Below are positions 22,071 to 34,032 of a stretch of DNA of 64,000 nt, in pieces. The notes beneath the pieces are model-generated. The model did not search any database, was not told where the DNA came from, and saw nothing but the letters and a program-made list of their open reading frames with translations. The first letter of the stretch is position 1, and each line of letters starts with the position of its first letter. The DNA comes from Ramazzottius varieornatus (lineage: Eukaryota; Tardigrada; Eutardigrada; Parachela; Ramazzottiidae), in NCBI GenBank assembly GCA_001949185.1, contig BDGG01000018.1:193210-257209 (forward strand), written 5' to 3'. The position numbers were made by a program, and so were the translations under genes.

Positions 22071-22807
22071 CAGTCATGCTCAACGGTCATCGTCACCCCA
22101 TGGTTTACTTTGGTTGCATGTATCTTTTGATCCTGTCGTTCGATTTTGATGATTTGAACGACATTACTTAGAGCACACCTTGAACTTTGTGATCACGTGA
22201 CAGACGGATTGCCTGTTCAACCAATCAACCGGTACGAGTGGCTGGTTTGAGCAAGGAAATATGGGTCATTTTTGGCGGCTTATCTCACGTCACGTGATAG
22301 ATTTGTGGGAAAATCTAAACGGCCAAAAGGTAGTCCAAAAATCATTGTATAAACAGCCGTAAAAGAGATCTCCTGCAAAAATTTCCTAAGGAATTTCCCC
22401 ATATGCGTTCTACGCCCACTTTCCCTTAAAAAGTGAATGTATCTTCTTACTTCTTGCTCATGTGTGGATTTTTCACCAGAACACTATGCTTCCTGAACAG
22501 ACCAAACACTTTGCTACCAACGCAAATTTGTTTCGCAGAAATCGGATGTGCACGAAGAAAAATATTCTAAATTTTGATCTCTCATCCATAAAGAACATTG
22601 CAAAGTGGACGGTAGAACGCATATGGGGAAATTTCGTAGGAAACTTTGCAGATCTCTTTTACGGCTGTTTATACAGTGATGTTTGGACTACCTTTCCGCC
22701 GTTTAGATTTCCCCATCACGTGACATGAGATAAGCCGCCAACACATGCAAGCCGATACATGTAACCAAAGTAAACCATGGGGTGACGATGACCATTGAGC
22801 GTGACTG
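22071..22807. mobile_element. Long inverted-repeat (foldback) element with TA flanks
   Basis: The element starts CAGTCATGCTCAACGGTCAT and ends with the complement (ATGACCATTGAGCGTGACTG), with TA on both sides. Beyond the terminal 55 bases the arms continue as ATCACGTGA and GGCGGCTTATCTCA / TGAGATAAGCCGCC, GTTTAGATTT and ATGCGTTCTACG matches towards a centre near 22500. The left arm has about 160 bases with no partner in the right arm. No transposase frame is present, so it is non-autonomous. Most of its length can form one long hairpin. Confidence 0.8.
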
Positions 22808-22910
22808 TAACAGCTGATCGACAGTTCCGCCAGAGAGTTACTCTCTGCTATCAGTTTCACAAATGCGAGCTGAAGCGCAGGCACGAGAATAGAGGACGCG
22901 CCAGCGCAGC

Positions 22911-23159
22911 ATGTCAGCACTGATGGGCAGAAGTAGCCGCAGGTTTCTGGTTAAAGCAACGCGTACGGTATCTCCAACACCATATGCTTCCTTTATCTCC
23001 TCCGAAGACTCATCGCACTATTTCAAACTGGTCAACGTGAACGCCAAGTCACAACAAATAAAAAAGAAATTCCTTCAAATTGATCACGGTACCAAACATC
23101 AACTATCATCACTTCAAAAACGTGGAATGTATGACAGCTACGGTGCCAAAGGCGGTTGA
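22911..23159 (+). CDS. Small hypothetical protein (82 residues)
   Basis: An open frame starting MSALMGRSSRRFLVKATR, with a basic, Ser/Arg-rich beginning that could be a mitochondrial targeting peptide, ends in Gly-Gly and TGA. No family is recognised. It stands alone between the foldback element and the 3' end of the GAK gene, and could be chance. Low confidence. Confidence 0.2.
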   Translation: MSALMGRSSRRFLVKATRTVSPTPYASFISSEDSSHYFKLVNVNAKSQQIKKKFLQIDHGTKHQLSSLQKRGMYDSYGAKGG

Positions 23160-23290
23160 CAGCCTAGCGCCAAAAGCTAATCTTCCTCCTCTGCACAAAG
23201 ACGATAAGCCCCCTCACAGACAACCAGATGGATAAAGCAAAGCCATCATCTACTACCACAGAACAAATGGACCCAGCTCCTCCCTGGCCA

Positions 23291-26200
23291 TTACATGGAC
23301 TGCATTCCTGCCTTCTCGAACTCGGCCCAGGCTTCGTTCAGCTCCATGAAGATCAACTTGGCCAAGGGCAGGTTGGGAGAATCGGTCAACTACACAGACA
23401 GAAAGACAGTATGTATCTGCATCGTTGAATGCATCCAGCTACAACCAAGTCATAATAATACTTACCTTGTCAGGATGAACAACCAGAACGGCTTTCCTGT
23501 AGACCTTCTTGACCTGGTCGCCGGTGATCAACTCGTGCATGCCCGCACCCTTCCACGTTGTCCCTTCCCACAAGACAGTGTTCAGGCTACACAGCAAGGC
23601 CCGAATATTCTTCCTCTTCCCCTCTATCCATCCTCGAACCTACAACGACATTCATCACAATCTAACCACCCTTTCAATTTCGACCAATGACACTGGAGCA
23701 TTTTGTGCTTACCCTCAGTACTTCCGGGTCCACAGTTTCTTCCAGCCCCTTGGCCTGCATCTCCTTCATATTCTTCGGTTGATGATGTTGCGCTCTGATG
23801 GGTGTCGGCATGAAGTCCTCAAACAAGGACTGACTGAGCACCGGCTTGATACCCGGTGCCACATTGACGTCGTCTTTGGCAGCTGGTGCCTGTCTGAAAT
23901 GACTGTAGTCTGGTCGAGTAGGCGCTACGCCTACTGACGGCCCCGCAGGTCGAGTAGGACCAGTGGTCATACCCACGTTATTCAACGTTGGGCCATTGGT
24001 GCTGTTACTCGATGAAAAGGGATTACCGCCAGCTGCGCTATTGGCCTTCATGTTGCCCAAATCGGCGAAGGGATCTCTTTTGCCAGGAAGATTGCCTCCT
24101 GAGGTGGGCCGAGGTATTTCAGCGGTGGTGGGTGTCAGGACTGGTTTGGCCGTGCAGGCTGATGTGGAAAGGAGGTCGCCAAAGGGATCGCTGATAGGTG
24201 TGGTGGCTGCCGAGGCCTTGCTGGCGGCCATGGAGTTGAGGCTGTTGTTGGAGGCCGGTCGGGAGAGACGAGGCGACTGCGGGAGGAGAAGCGGGCTGGA
24301 AGATGGCTGCGGCTGGGGAAGGTTGGCTGAACGGACTGCTGGCGGCGTGGTGGTGGATGGGGCGGCCAAAGAGGCGAACCAGTCGTCGGTGGCGGGTTCC
24401 GGTTGAGAAGAAGGCTTGACTGGAACTGATGTTGGAGCTGCCATTGACATGAGATCTTTCTCCAGTCCTGTGCACGAAAGAACACTTGGTCAAGTTTGAG
24501 ACTTGGCAGTGCTCTAAACCAGCTGGGTAAGACGCTTTGCTCAAGTGGCGCACGCTACCGGCCAATAACATTGAAGCCATGTGCCACTTGGAAAACTCTC
24601 CTGCTAGTTCACTTTCCAAGTGGCGGACGCTTCCATTGTTGTGGGTTGAGAGCGTGCGCCATTGGGAAAAGGATGCCGTCGAGAATTGGTTGAGCTGAGT
24701 GAGGAAGATACCGGAGGAAAATGGTGAGGGTTGGCTGGGTGAGTTGGTGGGGCCAGTCCATCGGCCATCAGTTCCACCCAGCAAATCGACATTACTGCCG
24801 GGGTTGGAAAGGAGGCCCGAAGAGGGTGAAGCAGCGCTGGCGGAGGACTGGTTGCCGCTGAGGCCTAGCAGGTCTATGGTGTACTCTCTGGTTTGCCCCC
24901 TTGGCTCGGAGGCCCTTCCCCTATCTACTTCCTCGTTCCTGGCCGACGGGCTCAGCAAGAGGGGATCATTGGACTCAGCCGAGGCTGAAGCCGAAGGCAG
25001 CCCCCCACCCATCTGCAGACCCGACGAACCCAAGCCTAAATAAGATAGCAAGCCAATGCAGACAGTTACTTTTGCTGAATCTTCTCGCTGATAAATGTGT
25101 TGAGGAAGAAGATTGATACATTAGTATTACTTAAACCTAGCAAGTCGTCTTCGGGGGACTTTAGTGGTTCCAGCGGTAAGGGTATATCTTGCAGGCTAGG
25201 CGATAAGGAGGGTGGCCTGGGCGGTCTAGAGGGCTTGTCGCCTCTGCCGGGATAGACGGTCCCATCGTCATGGTCGTTCCTCAGTGGAGTACGCGGCGAG
25301 CGTGGAGGCTGCGGTCTGGGTGGAGCTTCGTTCCGTCTGCCTCTCTCTTCCGACCTGCCTTCTCTCTCTCTAGTCACCCTCTCATTCTGCCCACTGTTCC
25401 TCCTGGGAGGTTGGGCGACGGCCACGGCAGCTTCGTCGAGGTAGGAAGTGAACTTGTCGGGCCGTTGGCGGCCTTGATGTGCCGACTGTGACTGTGGCTG
25501 GGGGCGCGAGGGGGCGTTGAGTTCTTCCTTGACCATGGCCGCCGTCTGTTGGATGTTCTTGACGATGCTCTTGCCCCCTTTAACAATGTTGCCCAGTAGT
25601 CCACTGCCAACATTGCCGAAGAGACCACCTTGGGAGGAATGAGTGCTTAAGGGAGTAACGCCATCGCCTTGGGTGGCAGTGGCTGACGGACGATGGCCAA
25701 TCGCACCTATAAACAATACATCACTTTTATTAGTCACTCGAATGAGACGAAGCACCCTCAATACTATCATGCTTTATTTCAAGACTCAACTGCACCCAGA
25801 CGCTTCCAAAGCTCAGTTTATCACCAAGAAATGAAACAGTGAAATTTTGCACCGTGAAAAACGAAAGGCAGGCGTGACAAGGGGATCGACAACAGCCAAG
25901 GAGATCTTTACGGGGGGAAAGGAAGGAAATAATATAGGCTGGCATGGTTTCAGCAAAGGGAGCATGCTGGGCACTGGTTTTTACTGTGGAGAGGCATACA
26001 GTCAGAGTCTTGCATACCGGTAGGGTGGTTGTCCAGCACAGGCGAGGGCATCTTGACCGTCAGTGCCTTGTTGGTGTCGACGTTGAAGGCATCGGCCATC
26101 GAAGCCAGGTCTTCCAACAGGCTGTTAATGCTCGGCCTCTCCTTCGGATCGATCGTTAGCAACCTGCCTAAACAAGAACCCATAGACCATTCAAAGACTG

Positions 26201-27705
26201 CAACTTGCATACAAGGCGCAAGGTAGGGACAGTCAACGTTACTGATCAGGTCGTTGAAGATGTCGTAGGTCCGACTTGGGGGGAAGGTGTACTTGGCGTT
26301 GATGATCCTCAGCTTGGCCGAGTCCTCGAAAGGGTGAACTTGGTAACAGAGGGCGTACAGGACGCAACCCAGCGCCCAAATGTCCAACTTTTCGTTAATG
26401 GCAGCGTTGCTGTACAAGTCCAGCATTTCTGGTGCTCTGTACATCGGCGTCGTATTCTTCGTCATCTACAAATAACATCACAAGAAAAGACTCCCATGAA
26501 AACATCTCCCGCATGGAAAACTCGAGCAGATTTTTTGCCCAAGTGGCGCACTCTTCCGGCCAACATCCCTGCCAACGTGCGCCACTTGGAAAGATCAAAC
26601 AAAACGGGAGAAATGGACCTTTCCAAGTGGCGCACGCTCCTTGCCAATAACGTGGGCGCAGTGCGCCACTTGGCAAAACATATTGTTACCGTTTACAAAA
26701 AGGGGTTTTGACTGACCTCGTCCTCGACTTGGTTGCGCCGGCGACTGTCCCAGGTCATGTCCGGTGCGTGAGTGACGGTAGTGGCGCTGCCAAAGTCACA
26801 GAGCTTGACTTTGCCGTCCTGGCCCAACAGCAGGTTCTCCACTTTGAGGTCGCGGTGTATGATGGGAGGTGTCTGTTTGTGCATATGCTGGACAGCTTTG
26901 CAGGCTTGATAGAAGACGGTCAAGACATCGGCCACCGTCAGGGACACCTCCTTCTTCTTGATTAAATCGATGACCTGCCCGCCTACCAACAGCCGCAAAC
27001 TTCCCTAAGCCTCCACAATGCACCACCATCAAGACACTATTCCTTTACCGTTGCAAAATTCCGTCAGGATGAGGTATTCTTCGACGTTGGAGTTGTCTCC
27101 GCGCCTGCACAAGGCTGCCGCAATATATTCGATAATGTTGGGATGTCCGTTCAGCTTTTTCTACAACACATCAGCCACTTCATTCTTTCCCACTGGACCA
27201 AGCAAGAGGGAAATGTCAAAGACAGCTGCCTGACGCTTGACCTACCAGAAATTTGATCTCCTGCTTGACATTCTTGGCGGCTTCCTCGTCGTGTGCCAAC
27301 AGGCGCTACCAACATTCAAGACTAATAAAATTTACAAATACCACCGGAAAATTCCTTCCAGTCTTGTCCACCAACCTTCAGCGCGTATTCCTTGCCGTTC
27401 TCGGCATCCTGGACCAAATAGACATAGGCAAAACCGCCTGCAAAATGTTTAGAGTGCAATTTACTCACAAGAAATTCCATACAAAAAAAGACATGCCGTA
27501 GGGTCAAATGCCCAAGGTCAATGTGTGAGTGAGCGCAGATGTTCAGTTTGAGGCTTTTACCTTCGGCAAGCAGTCTTTTGACGCGGTATTTCCTCTTCTC
27601 AATCTCGACGATATTTCCCACCAGATCAGTGTCATCTTTGGGGCCCGCGGAATTGTTAGCTGCAGCGCCGATGTAATCCAATGCGCTTCGTAAGAATTCC
27701 CCCAT
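23291..27705 (-). CDS. GAK: Cyclin-G-associated kinase / auxilin (GAK), PTEN-like module not found
   Basis: GAK uncoats clathrin vesicles by recruiting Hsc70 and phosphorylates adaptor subunits. Twelve exons join in frame (27705-27561, 27437-27376, 27305-27246, 27160-27049, 26982-26717, 26465-26243, 26167-26018, 25706-25131, 25035-24712, 24467-23713, 23639-23466, 23389-23291) to 981 residues. The kinase domain (about 28-330) has [11 protein letters not shown], catalytic Lys in [26 protein letters not shown] and [14 protein letters not shown] long Pro/Ser-rich linker carries adaptor and clathrin motifs ([22 protein letters not shown]). The J domain ends the protein: [24 protein letters not shown] at 946-949 and [12 protein letters not shown]. 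Human GAK has PTEN-like phosphatase and C2 domains between kinase and linker; here the linker starts directly after the kinase. The exon-8 donor has two in-frame choices six bases apart. Two introns hold paired GTGGCGCAC hairpins. Confidence 0.92.
24541..24670. repeat. Two GTGGCGCAC hairpins in GAK intron 9
   Basis: Copy 1 (24541-24595) has arms CAAGTGGCGCACGCT and GTGCCACTTGG around GGCCAATAACATTG. Copy 2 (24612-24670) has TTTCCAAGTGGCGGACGC and GCGTGCGCCATTGGGAAAA. They start 71 bases apart in one intron. Both belong to the 11-copy family described in the findings. Confidence 0.8.
26538..26676. repeat. Two GTGGCGCAC hairpins in GAK intron 5
   Basis: Copy 1 (26538-26593) reads CCAAGTGGCGCACTCTTCCG, a short loop, then GTGCGCCACTTGGAAAG. 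Copy 2 (26621-26676) reads TTCCAAGTGGCGCACGCTCC, a loop containing GCCAATAACG, then GTGCGCCACTTGGCAAAA. Start-to-start spacing is 83 bases. Confidence 0.85.
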
Positions 27706-29265
27706 CCTTTGACCCTCACCTTCTCTAATGGCTTCCCAGCTCCAGTCTTAGGGATGAGGCTTGGCTTCTGCAATAGCCAACAAGTCAGCAAGTTGAGACG
27801 ATTGAAAGTAGGTGGCAGAAGAAGAAAATGTCGGCGTTGTCACTGCCTAATCGGCCACGCTCACTTCCTCGACGTTTCTTTCTGTGCCACAACCAGAAAC
27901 GATACACAGCTTGTATGATGAGCTAGGCTCATCAGACAGACACGATGGACGGCTTTACGCTTCACAACCGCATCTATTGATTTCAGTGGGCAGTACTGAC
28001 TTACGTCAGACTCCTGCAAAGACAGACACAGACGATGAACAACTCATCCTCTGCACCTACCTTGCCAAAATGTCGCCTTCTCTTACAACTGCTAACTTGT
28101 TTCCTCACCTTCCAAAGCCTACGAGACCCAAGTAAACATCAGCACATCGTCCAAGCATCCATCACAACACACAGCACAAAATCCAACAGAAAACCAGAGT
28201 ATATATGCGAAAAGTTTAAAGTGGCGCATTCAATCAAGTAATTTTTTCTTGATTTGATCGTTTATTTTTTCGGTGAAAATTCCAACGTAAGTGACGTAGC
28301 GAAATCTGGACTTTCACCTTGCGCAAAAGCGTCATCGGAGCTTCCGTTGAACTTCCATCGGGGGTTAATTGACAGGTTGGTCAAACTCCCGGCGCACTGT
28401 ATGCACTGTACGAGCCTCCCGTCCCTCAATCCGATCCAGATACAATCGCTCCCGATCGATGATAATGCAACGCTTATCCAACAACACCATCGACTGTCAC
28501 TTCTACGTCACACTGACAACAACATCATCAATACCAGCAGCCAGACAAGACCAAACGAAAGATCCGGAGAAGCAATGCTATAAAGAAGCAAGAAAATAAA
28601 ACGAACTAGATCAATTTTCAGAAACCCAATTTCGTTGCGTGGCCAAAGCCCCCCAGGCGGCGGAAAAGACTGAGCGTGGAGGCCAACGGGACGAAACGAC
28701 CAAGCGGCCTATCTTGCACCGCACCCTTACGTTGATTTGGTCAGTTCTGTGGTGCACAGAAAAGCAGACCGCCCCGCACTGTCAAAATCCTCTAGGAGTC
28801 TAGGGGCTGGCCTCAAGTAGTTCATATGGGCGGAGTCAACCCCGCGGTTAATGGGATCGCTCAGCTGATGTCAACTTGGTGCCAAACTTGCGTTGACAAC
28901 TACTCCGTCAACTTGGCGTGAAACTGGCGATTCCCCGATGATATCCACCGTCCTCAATTACCCTTTCAACACCAACAGCGTCCCTTCACACCTCCAGAAG
29001 AAGAAGCGCAGGACGCCTCTTCCCAAGCCTCCAGGACTACGACGGACCCAGACTGGAATATTGCCCAGTAGCGTCGTTTAATCAGTCAATCAAGGCCGGT
29101 GCGTAAGGCTAATCTGACCGTCCTGGTTTGAACTGTAATCCTTGCAGCTACTGTGCAACCTCGTCCTGGACTGCTGCTCGTCTAGACGTCTATAACCTGC
29201 CAGCGTAGCATCAACGGCGAAGGCAGTTTCCAACGAGGCACAGTGGAAATTTGCCACGGTGAAGG
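27706..29265. other. Divergent region between GAK and INSIG
   Basis: About 1.56 kb that should contain both promoters and 5' UTRs. Several short plus-strand frames (for example 28893-29081, Lys/Pro rich) lack splice support and motifs. No repeat family from elsewhere in the window is present. Confidence 0.35.
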
Positions 29266-30263
29266 ATGGAGACAGGTCAGCGGAAACGCCACAGCCAAAG
29301 TCGCTCTCCCAGTGAGTCGGTCCGTATCATCTCCGATAAAGTCCTCCGTCGCTCACAGCAATCGCTATGGATTCGCGCGGTGGTCCTCTTTATCGTCGGC
29401 GTCCTCTTCGCTCTAGTCCTCAACCTGTTGCAAGTGCAGCGCCGCGTGACGCTCTTCCCACCTGAAGTGCTAGCCAGCCTCTTCTCCTCAGCCTGGTGGA
29501 TACCTCCCTGCTGCGGCATCGCTTCCGGTCCGTACCGAATATCGCCCTGCTGACATTCTATGTTACTCTCTCTCTCTGTGTCTTTGCAGCTTGTATAGGG
29601 ATAGCCTATCCTTACATGGATGAGAAGCTAGGCAAGGCCCATCGTTTTAAGCGCGAATGGTCCTGCGTGATGCGCTGTATCGCCGTCTTCGTCGGCATCA
29701 ACCACGCCAGTGCCGTAAGTCATTCTTATGCTGCTGTCGCCTGATGCCTTGGCTGTAAGATGCAGGGCGAAGGTCTTGAAGTATTTTTTGTGCCGTGTAG
29801 AAGATTGCCTTTGCCAACAATCTGCAGTTGTCCATCACGTTGGGTGCAATGTCCATCGGGCTGTGGTGGCTCTTTGATCGGTCGCGCAGTGGCTTCATGC
29901 TGGGCCTGGCCATTGCCTTCTTCGCCACCTTCGTCACCCAAGTCCTCGTCTACAACGACATGTTCCAGTAAGAAGGAGCTTTTCTTCAGTTCAATATTTT
30001 AAACTAGCAGTAACGTTTACACTGAAGTAGACATGAGTTGGTGCTGACTTGCCATCTGGAAGTGGGTCGTCTCAACGCTGCTTCACCTTTTCCTTGATAG
30101 GTATTCAGAGCCAGATTTCCTCTACATCCGCTCGTGGATCCCCTGTATTTTCTTCTCCGGTGGCATCACCATAGGTAGTTTGGGTCGGCAGTTGGCCTAC
30201 GTCGAAGAGGAGGAAGCGTACCCCCACACTAACGGAAGTCAAGACAAGCTCCACACGGAATAA
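29266..30263 (+). CDS. INSIG: Insulin-induced gene protein (INSIG)
   Basis: INSIGs are ER membrane proteins that bind oxysterols, hold SCAP-SREBP in the ER and promote sterol-triggered degradation of HMG-CoA reductase. Four exons, 29266-29527, 29590-29714, 29801-29967 and 30101-30263, give 238 residues, close to human INSIG2 (225). Family blocks are plain: [68 protein letters not shown] and [20 protein letters not shown]. Six hydrophobic segments fit the known six-helix topology. The C-terminus is acidic (EEEEAYP). Animals that lack sterol synthesis can still keep INSIG, so its client here is open. Confidence 0.95.
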
Positions 30264-30576
30264 TCTCTTACTGTAGCTTTAACGTCAATTGTCAATTTCA
30301 ACATTTCTATTTCTTCCAGTCTTCGACGCTCTGGTTGCATGTGTGCTCAACTCTGTGTCTTCCAACCGCTACTGGGTCCTCCGAAGCCTGTCGGTGCCTT
30401 CCTTTCTTCCCCAATATCTCAAGCTTTTCCTGCGCTGTGTGCTTTGTTTTTGCCTCTACATATTTCACGCACAAAGTTCTGGAACCTTTTCTAGACGAAC
30501 GCCTTCCATTATTTCATCAAATCAAAAAAACTCATATCCTGAGATCTCTCTGCAAAGAACCTCGACAACACTGCTG

Positions 30577-30634
30577 TCCCAAGTGGCGCACGTTTCCATT
30601 GTTACTGGCTGCAGTCGTGCGCCACTTGGGAAAA
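30577..30634. repeat. GTGGCGCAC hairpin 3' of INSIG
   Basis: TCCCAAGTGGCGCACG pairs with CGTGCGCCACTTGGGA around a loop containing CCATTGTTACTGGC. It begins about 310 bases after the INSIG stop, so it may lie in the 3' UTR or just beyond. Confidence 0.85.
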
Positions 30635-31330
30635 TCATCCGTGCTTAACGAGGTTCACAACTAACGATGGTGGGTCAGTATACAACGTCGGAAACGCATC
30701 CCTTCCGTTTCTCCGTCTGAAGATTTTCTTTGGCTTCCAGTTGGGAGTACGGTTTTACAAGTGGTATCCCCAGCTGGAAGGCGATAAAAATGGGGGTCGG
30801 GGGTTGTACGCTAACTTGACGAGGAGCAAAACTTTTCGATTGACCGATTTGGCCAGTTCAGTCTGCCTTAGGTCTTGTGCAAACGCGCGTCAGGGCCTGA
30901 AAATCTGACGGACCAGACTATGTGGCCAGGGAAGCCTGAAAAAGATCTCATGGACCGCGGGTCCACAAGGAGACTGGCTGACGCGCGCTTGGTCTTGTAT
31001 CTTTTGACGCCTTTCTTTGGGTCCGTCTGGTGCCCGGATACCTCCATTTCTTGTTTCTCCTTCGTCTTCTTCGCTTCTAGGTCGGCTAACTCATTCCAGA
31101 GAACCTGCAGACCACCAAGAACTAGCTACGGCTTATGTAGTGATGTTCTAATATGGGTTAATGAGATCTAATTTAATAAAAATAAATATCCGCCGTCCAT
31201 CAAAGTTCTAATAAGTGACAACTACTATAGTAAAACGTCTACCTGATTTAATATAATATTACTATAGTAGAACTTTCGGGAGTTTGTCATCGAAATATAT
31301 TTTAATATCGGAGAGCTCGACGGACGTCAG
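30635..31330. other. Gene-free spacer
   Basis: About 700 bases between the INSIG 3' flank and a hAT-type MITE. Open frames here have no splice context or motif. The last 150 bases are AT-rich with TAATATAATATTA-like words. Confidence 0.3.
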
Positions 31331-32485
31331 TAGTGCTGGCAAAAATACGATAAAATTCGATAAGATGTTTTTCGATAAAGTATAACCGGATATTTTATCG
31401 CGGTCTTCGATATTCATTCAGTATCGATATTTCGATGTGATATTTTTCCACTACCGTATTTTCGATATATCGCCTATTCACAATTCTACACAAGTGTGTG
31501 AATTACAGGTGCAAGTCGCAGAGCAGTACGCAGGTGCCTGTCTCGCATCTCTGCTGAGAGGGCTGACAAATTGCAGTTGCGCACTTCGGCGACATGCACC
31601 TTCGTACTACCCCGCGACTTGCACCTGTAATTCACACACTTGTGTAGAATTGTGAACAGGCTCGACAAGTCCTCATTCAGTTTTGTAATTTGGTAACGAT
31701 ACGGTATACCGATATCGTATCGCAATATATCGAATCTTTGCGATAAAATATGCGGCAGACATCGTATCGATGATATGGATATGAAGCTCATCTCTAATAA
31801 CGCAATAAAATATTCGGCGATATCGTATCGCACCATATCGATATATTTTCGATATATCGGTATTTTGCTGAATGGCAAACGCAGCAATAATATGGGTAAG
31901 CGGCAGCGTAAGTTAGTAAGGCAAAGTCTAATTCCGAAGTATGGAAAGGGAATCGAGACCGAACGAAACACTGCCAGCCAATCAAAAGAGCAGGTTTGCT
32001 ACGGTAAAGTCAGCTGATTGGATGAGAATTGGTTGCAGTTTCGTCTCATTGCCAGTTCTCTATGACGCCGTTTGGCCACGGTTTACTGATTTGAAAACCT
32101 TGATTCTGGCCATCGTATGCCGACCAGGCGAGCACGCTCCGCCCATTCGGTTTTAGTACTAATTTTATCCAGGTTTTCATGTGTTTGAAGTCTTGGTATA
32201 GTCACGTTTTTGCTGCATCCGACGCTTCCGATCTTACTAACACTCAATGTGGAAATCGGCTTCTTGAGTTCTTGAGCCCGGACCAGTGGAATTCCGACAA
32301 AAATTAAAATTGAAGAAATATCGGTATATCGCTGCGACATGATGCAATATATCGAAAATACGGTAGTGGAAAATATCACATCGAAATATCGATACTGAAT
32401 GAATATCGAAGACCGCGATAAAATATCCGGTGATACTTTATCGAAAAATATCGTATCGAATTTTATCGTATTTTTGCCAGCACTA
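31331..32485. mobile_element. hAT-type non-autonomous element, TATCGATA-rich, with nested insertion
   Basis: Ends are TAGTGCTGGCAAAAATACGA and its complement (TATTTTTGCCAGCACTA). Inverted arms run about 150 bases and are packed with TATCGATA-like words (TTTCGATATATCG, GATATCGTATCG). The interior matches the 566-base element at 58716-59281 in the same orientation, so both are one family. Flanks read GACGTCAG on the left and CTGACGTAAG on the right, compatible with an 8-base duplication only if two bases were added at the right end. A second MITE (31473-31660) sits inside. Confidence 0.8.
31473..31660. mobile_element. MITE nested in the hAT-type element
   Basis: The left end, CCTATTCACAATTCTACACA, continues through AGTGTGTGAATTACAGG and TGCAAGTCGC, and all of it recurs inverted at the right end with one mismatch over about 48 bases. 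Near-perfect arms mean this is a younger insertion than its host element. Confidence 0.85.
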
Positions 32486-32734
32486 CTGACGTAAGGCTTC
32501 AAACCGCACCTACTCTCGAGTTCCGCACCTGCCATATTTAATCAAGAGCTTGATTGCGTGGTTTTCGCTCCCAGTCCCAGTATTGTTCGGTTTAGCAGCT
32601 CATCACTGACCCTAATTCCGCGATTTCTGAAGGATCTTTCGCTGGATGCGTTGCCCTGGGTCTTTTGTTGACTGCTGGTACTACTAGACAATTATCTGTC
32701 TTTGGGCTGGAGTAGGAGCTTGCCTTTGTCTGCG

Positions 32735-33768
32735 ATGAATGCGGGAAACTCGCCGTCGTTGCCGTTCGGAAGCGATAGCTACAGCACATCGTCGCGAGAC
32801 AGCTCCAGATGTTCCGTCGACGAATGCAAGGAATTCATCGATAACGACCATGTCCCTCGCGCCCAGATGTCCCAAATCATCCTGGACTACCTCATCAACG
32901 GTAAGGCCATAACCTGTCGTACCAGACCATTCCTCTGAACACACATGTTGTTTCCCTGCAGCTGGACACAAAGATGCAGCAGTCAACTTCTCCCGCGAAG
33001 CTGCCATTGCCCTGCCTGTGCAGCCATCCTCCATGGACGATCGCGTCAAAGTCTTGGAAGCAGCCCACGAGGGAAGGATAGCCGACTGTATGAAGATACT
33101 GCAGGAAAGCAGCCCCGATTTGCTCGAGCAGAATATGGATGTTTACTTGGCCATTATGGTAATTTGCAAGTTCACTACGTGAAGAAGGACATTGTCCATG
33201 GGTGGTTGACTTGTGTAGAAGCAAATGCTGCTGGAGTTGATCCGGGAGAGGAAGATCAGCGACGCCCTGCAGTTCGCTCAAGATGTACTGGCAGAGAAGG
33301 GGGCGGAAGATCCAGCCTTGCTGGAAGACTTTGAACGAGCCATGGCGCTACTGGCCTTCGATAAGCCCGAAGATTCACCTTACGGAGACCTGCTGGAGCT
33401 CACACGCCGCGAAGAGGTACGAGCTATAGTCACTGTCATATCCTCCTTGATCAACAGATGATAGATATTCAGTGCGGGACACTTGCCATTTCTTCTTCCC
33501 AACGAAGAGGCACTGCTCTGTTGTCTTGCTCGTCACTGATTAAGGAAATGATGTCCTCTTGTTGTAGGTGAAAGCGCAATTGAACGAAACATTACTTCGA
33601 GCCCATGGAAGGGACACCGAGTCAAAACTGGCCACCATCTGCAAGCTGCTGCTGTGGTCGCAAGAGGACCTCAAGAAAAAAGGTCTCAAGTTTCCCAAAT
33701 TAACCGACATTGCCACCGGAATCATCTCCGACGACTCTTCAGACTTTGGAAGCGACGTCCTCATGTAG
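32735..33768 (+). CDS. GID8: GID8/TWA1 (LisH-CTLH subunit of the CTLH E3 ligase)
   Basis: GID8 is a scaffold subunit of the GID/CTLH ubiquitin ligase. Four exons, 32735-32900, 32962-33158, 33219-33416 and 33568-33768, give 253 residues (human 228). After a Ser-rich N-terminus, the LisH motif spans about 40-70 (MSQIILDYLINAGHKDAAVN), CTLH about 78-135 (MDDRVKVLEAAHEGRIADCM) and the CRA region continues with LIRERKISDALQFAQDVLAE, LLAFDKPEDSPYGDL and KLLLWSQEDLKKKGLKFPKL. These match human GID8 block for block. AATAAA directly follows the stop at 33769. The gene converges on OXA1L with about 260 bases between their stops. Confidence 0.95.
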
Positions 33769-34032
33769 AATAAAACTGCAACGATTGTTCCCTGCATTAG
33801 CCTTCTGCACTTTCTGTACAGAAGGACAATCCATTAGTTCCTCAGTTTGCTAATATCTTCTTTTTATGTCCGCCTGTGGAATTTTATTTTTGTCGGACTC
33901 TTGTTCAAACTCACGATAAACCAGAAAGTGAAGCAGCAGGATGTAAGAAATAAGAATGAAGAAGAACGAAACAACTTGCATCAAGTCTAACAAATAAAAA
34001 GTGAGACAAGGATTTCATACAAGGACAAAGTC

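Noticed and set aside
24119-25051. A 310-codon frame through GAK exons 9 and 10 and the sequence between
   Set aside because: It reads through an intron containing two hairpin repeats; splicing at 24712/24467 restores the family frame (DLEKDLM-type continuation) and removes the repeats.
31486-31971. Minus-strand frame of 161 codons in the hAT-type MITE
   Set aside because: It is made of TATCGATA repeats and nested inverted-repeat sequence.
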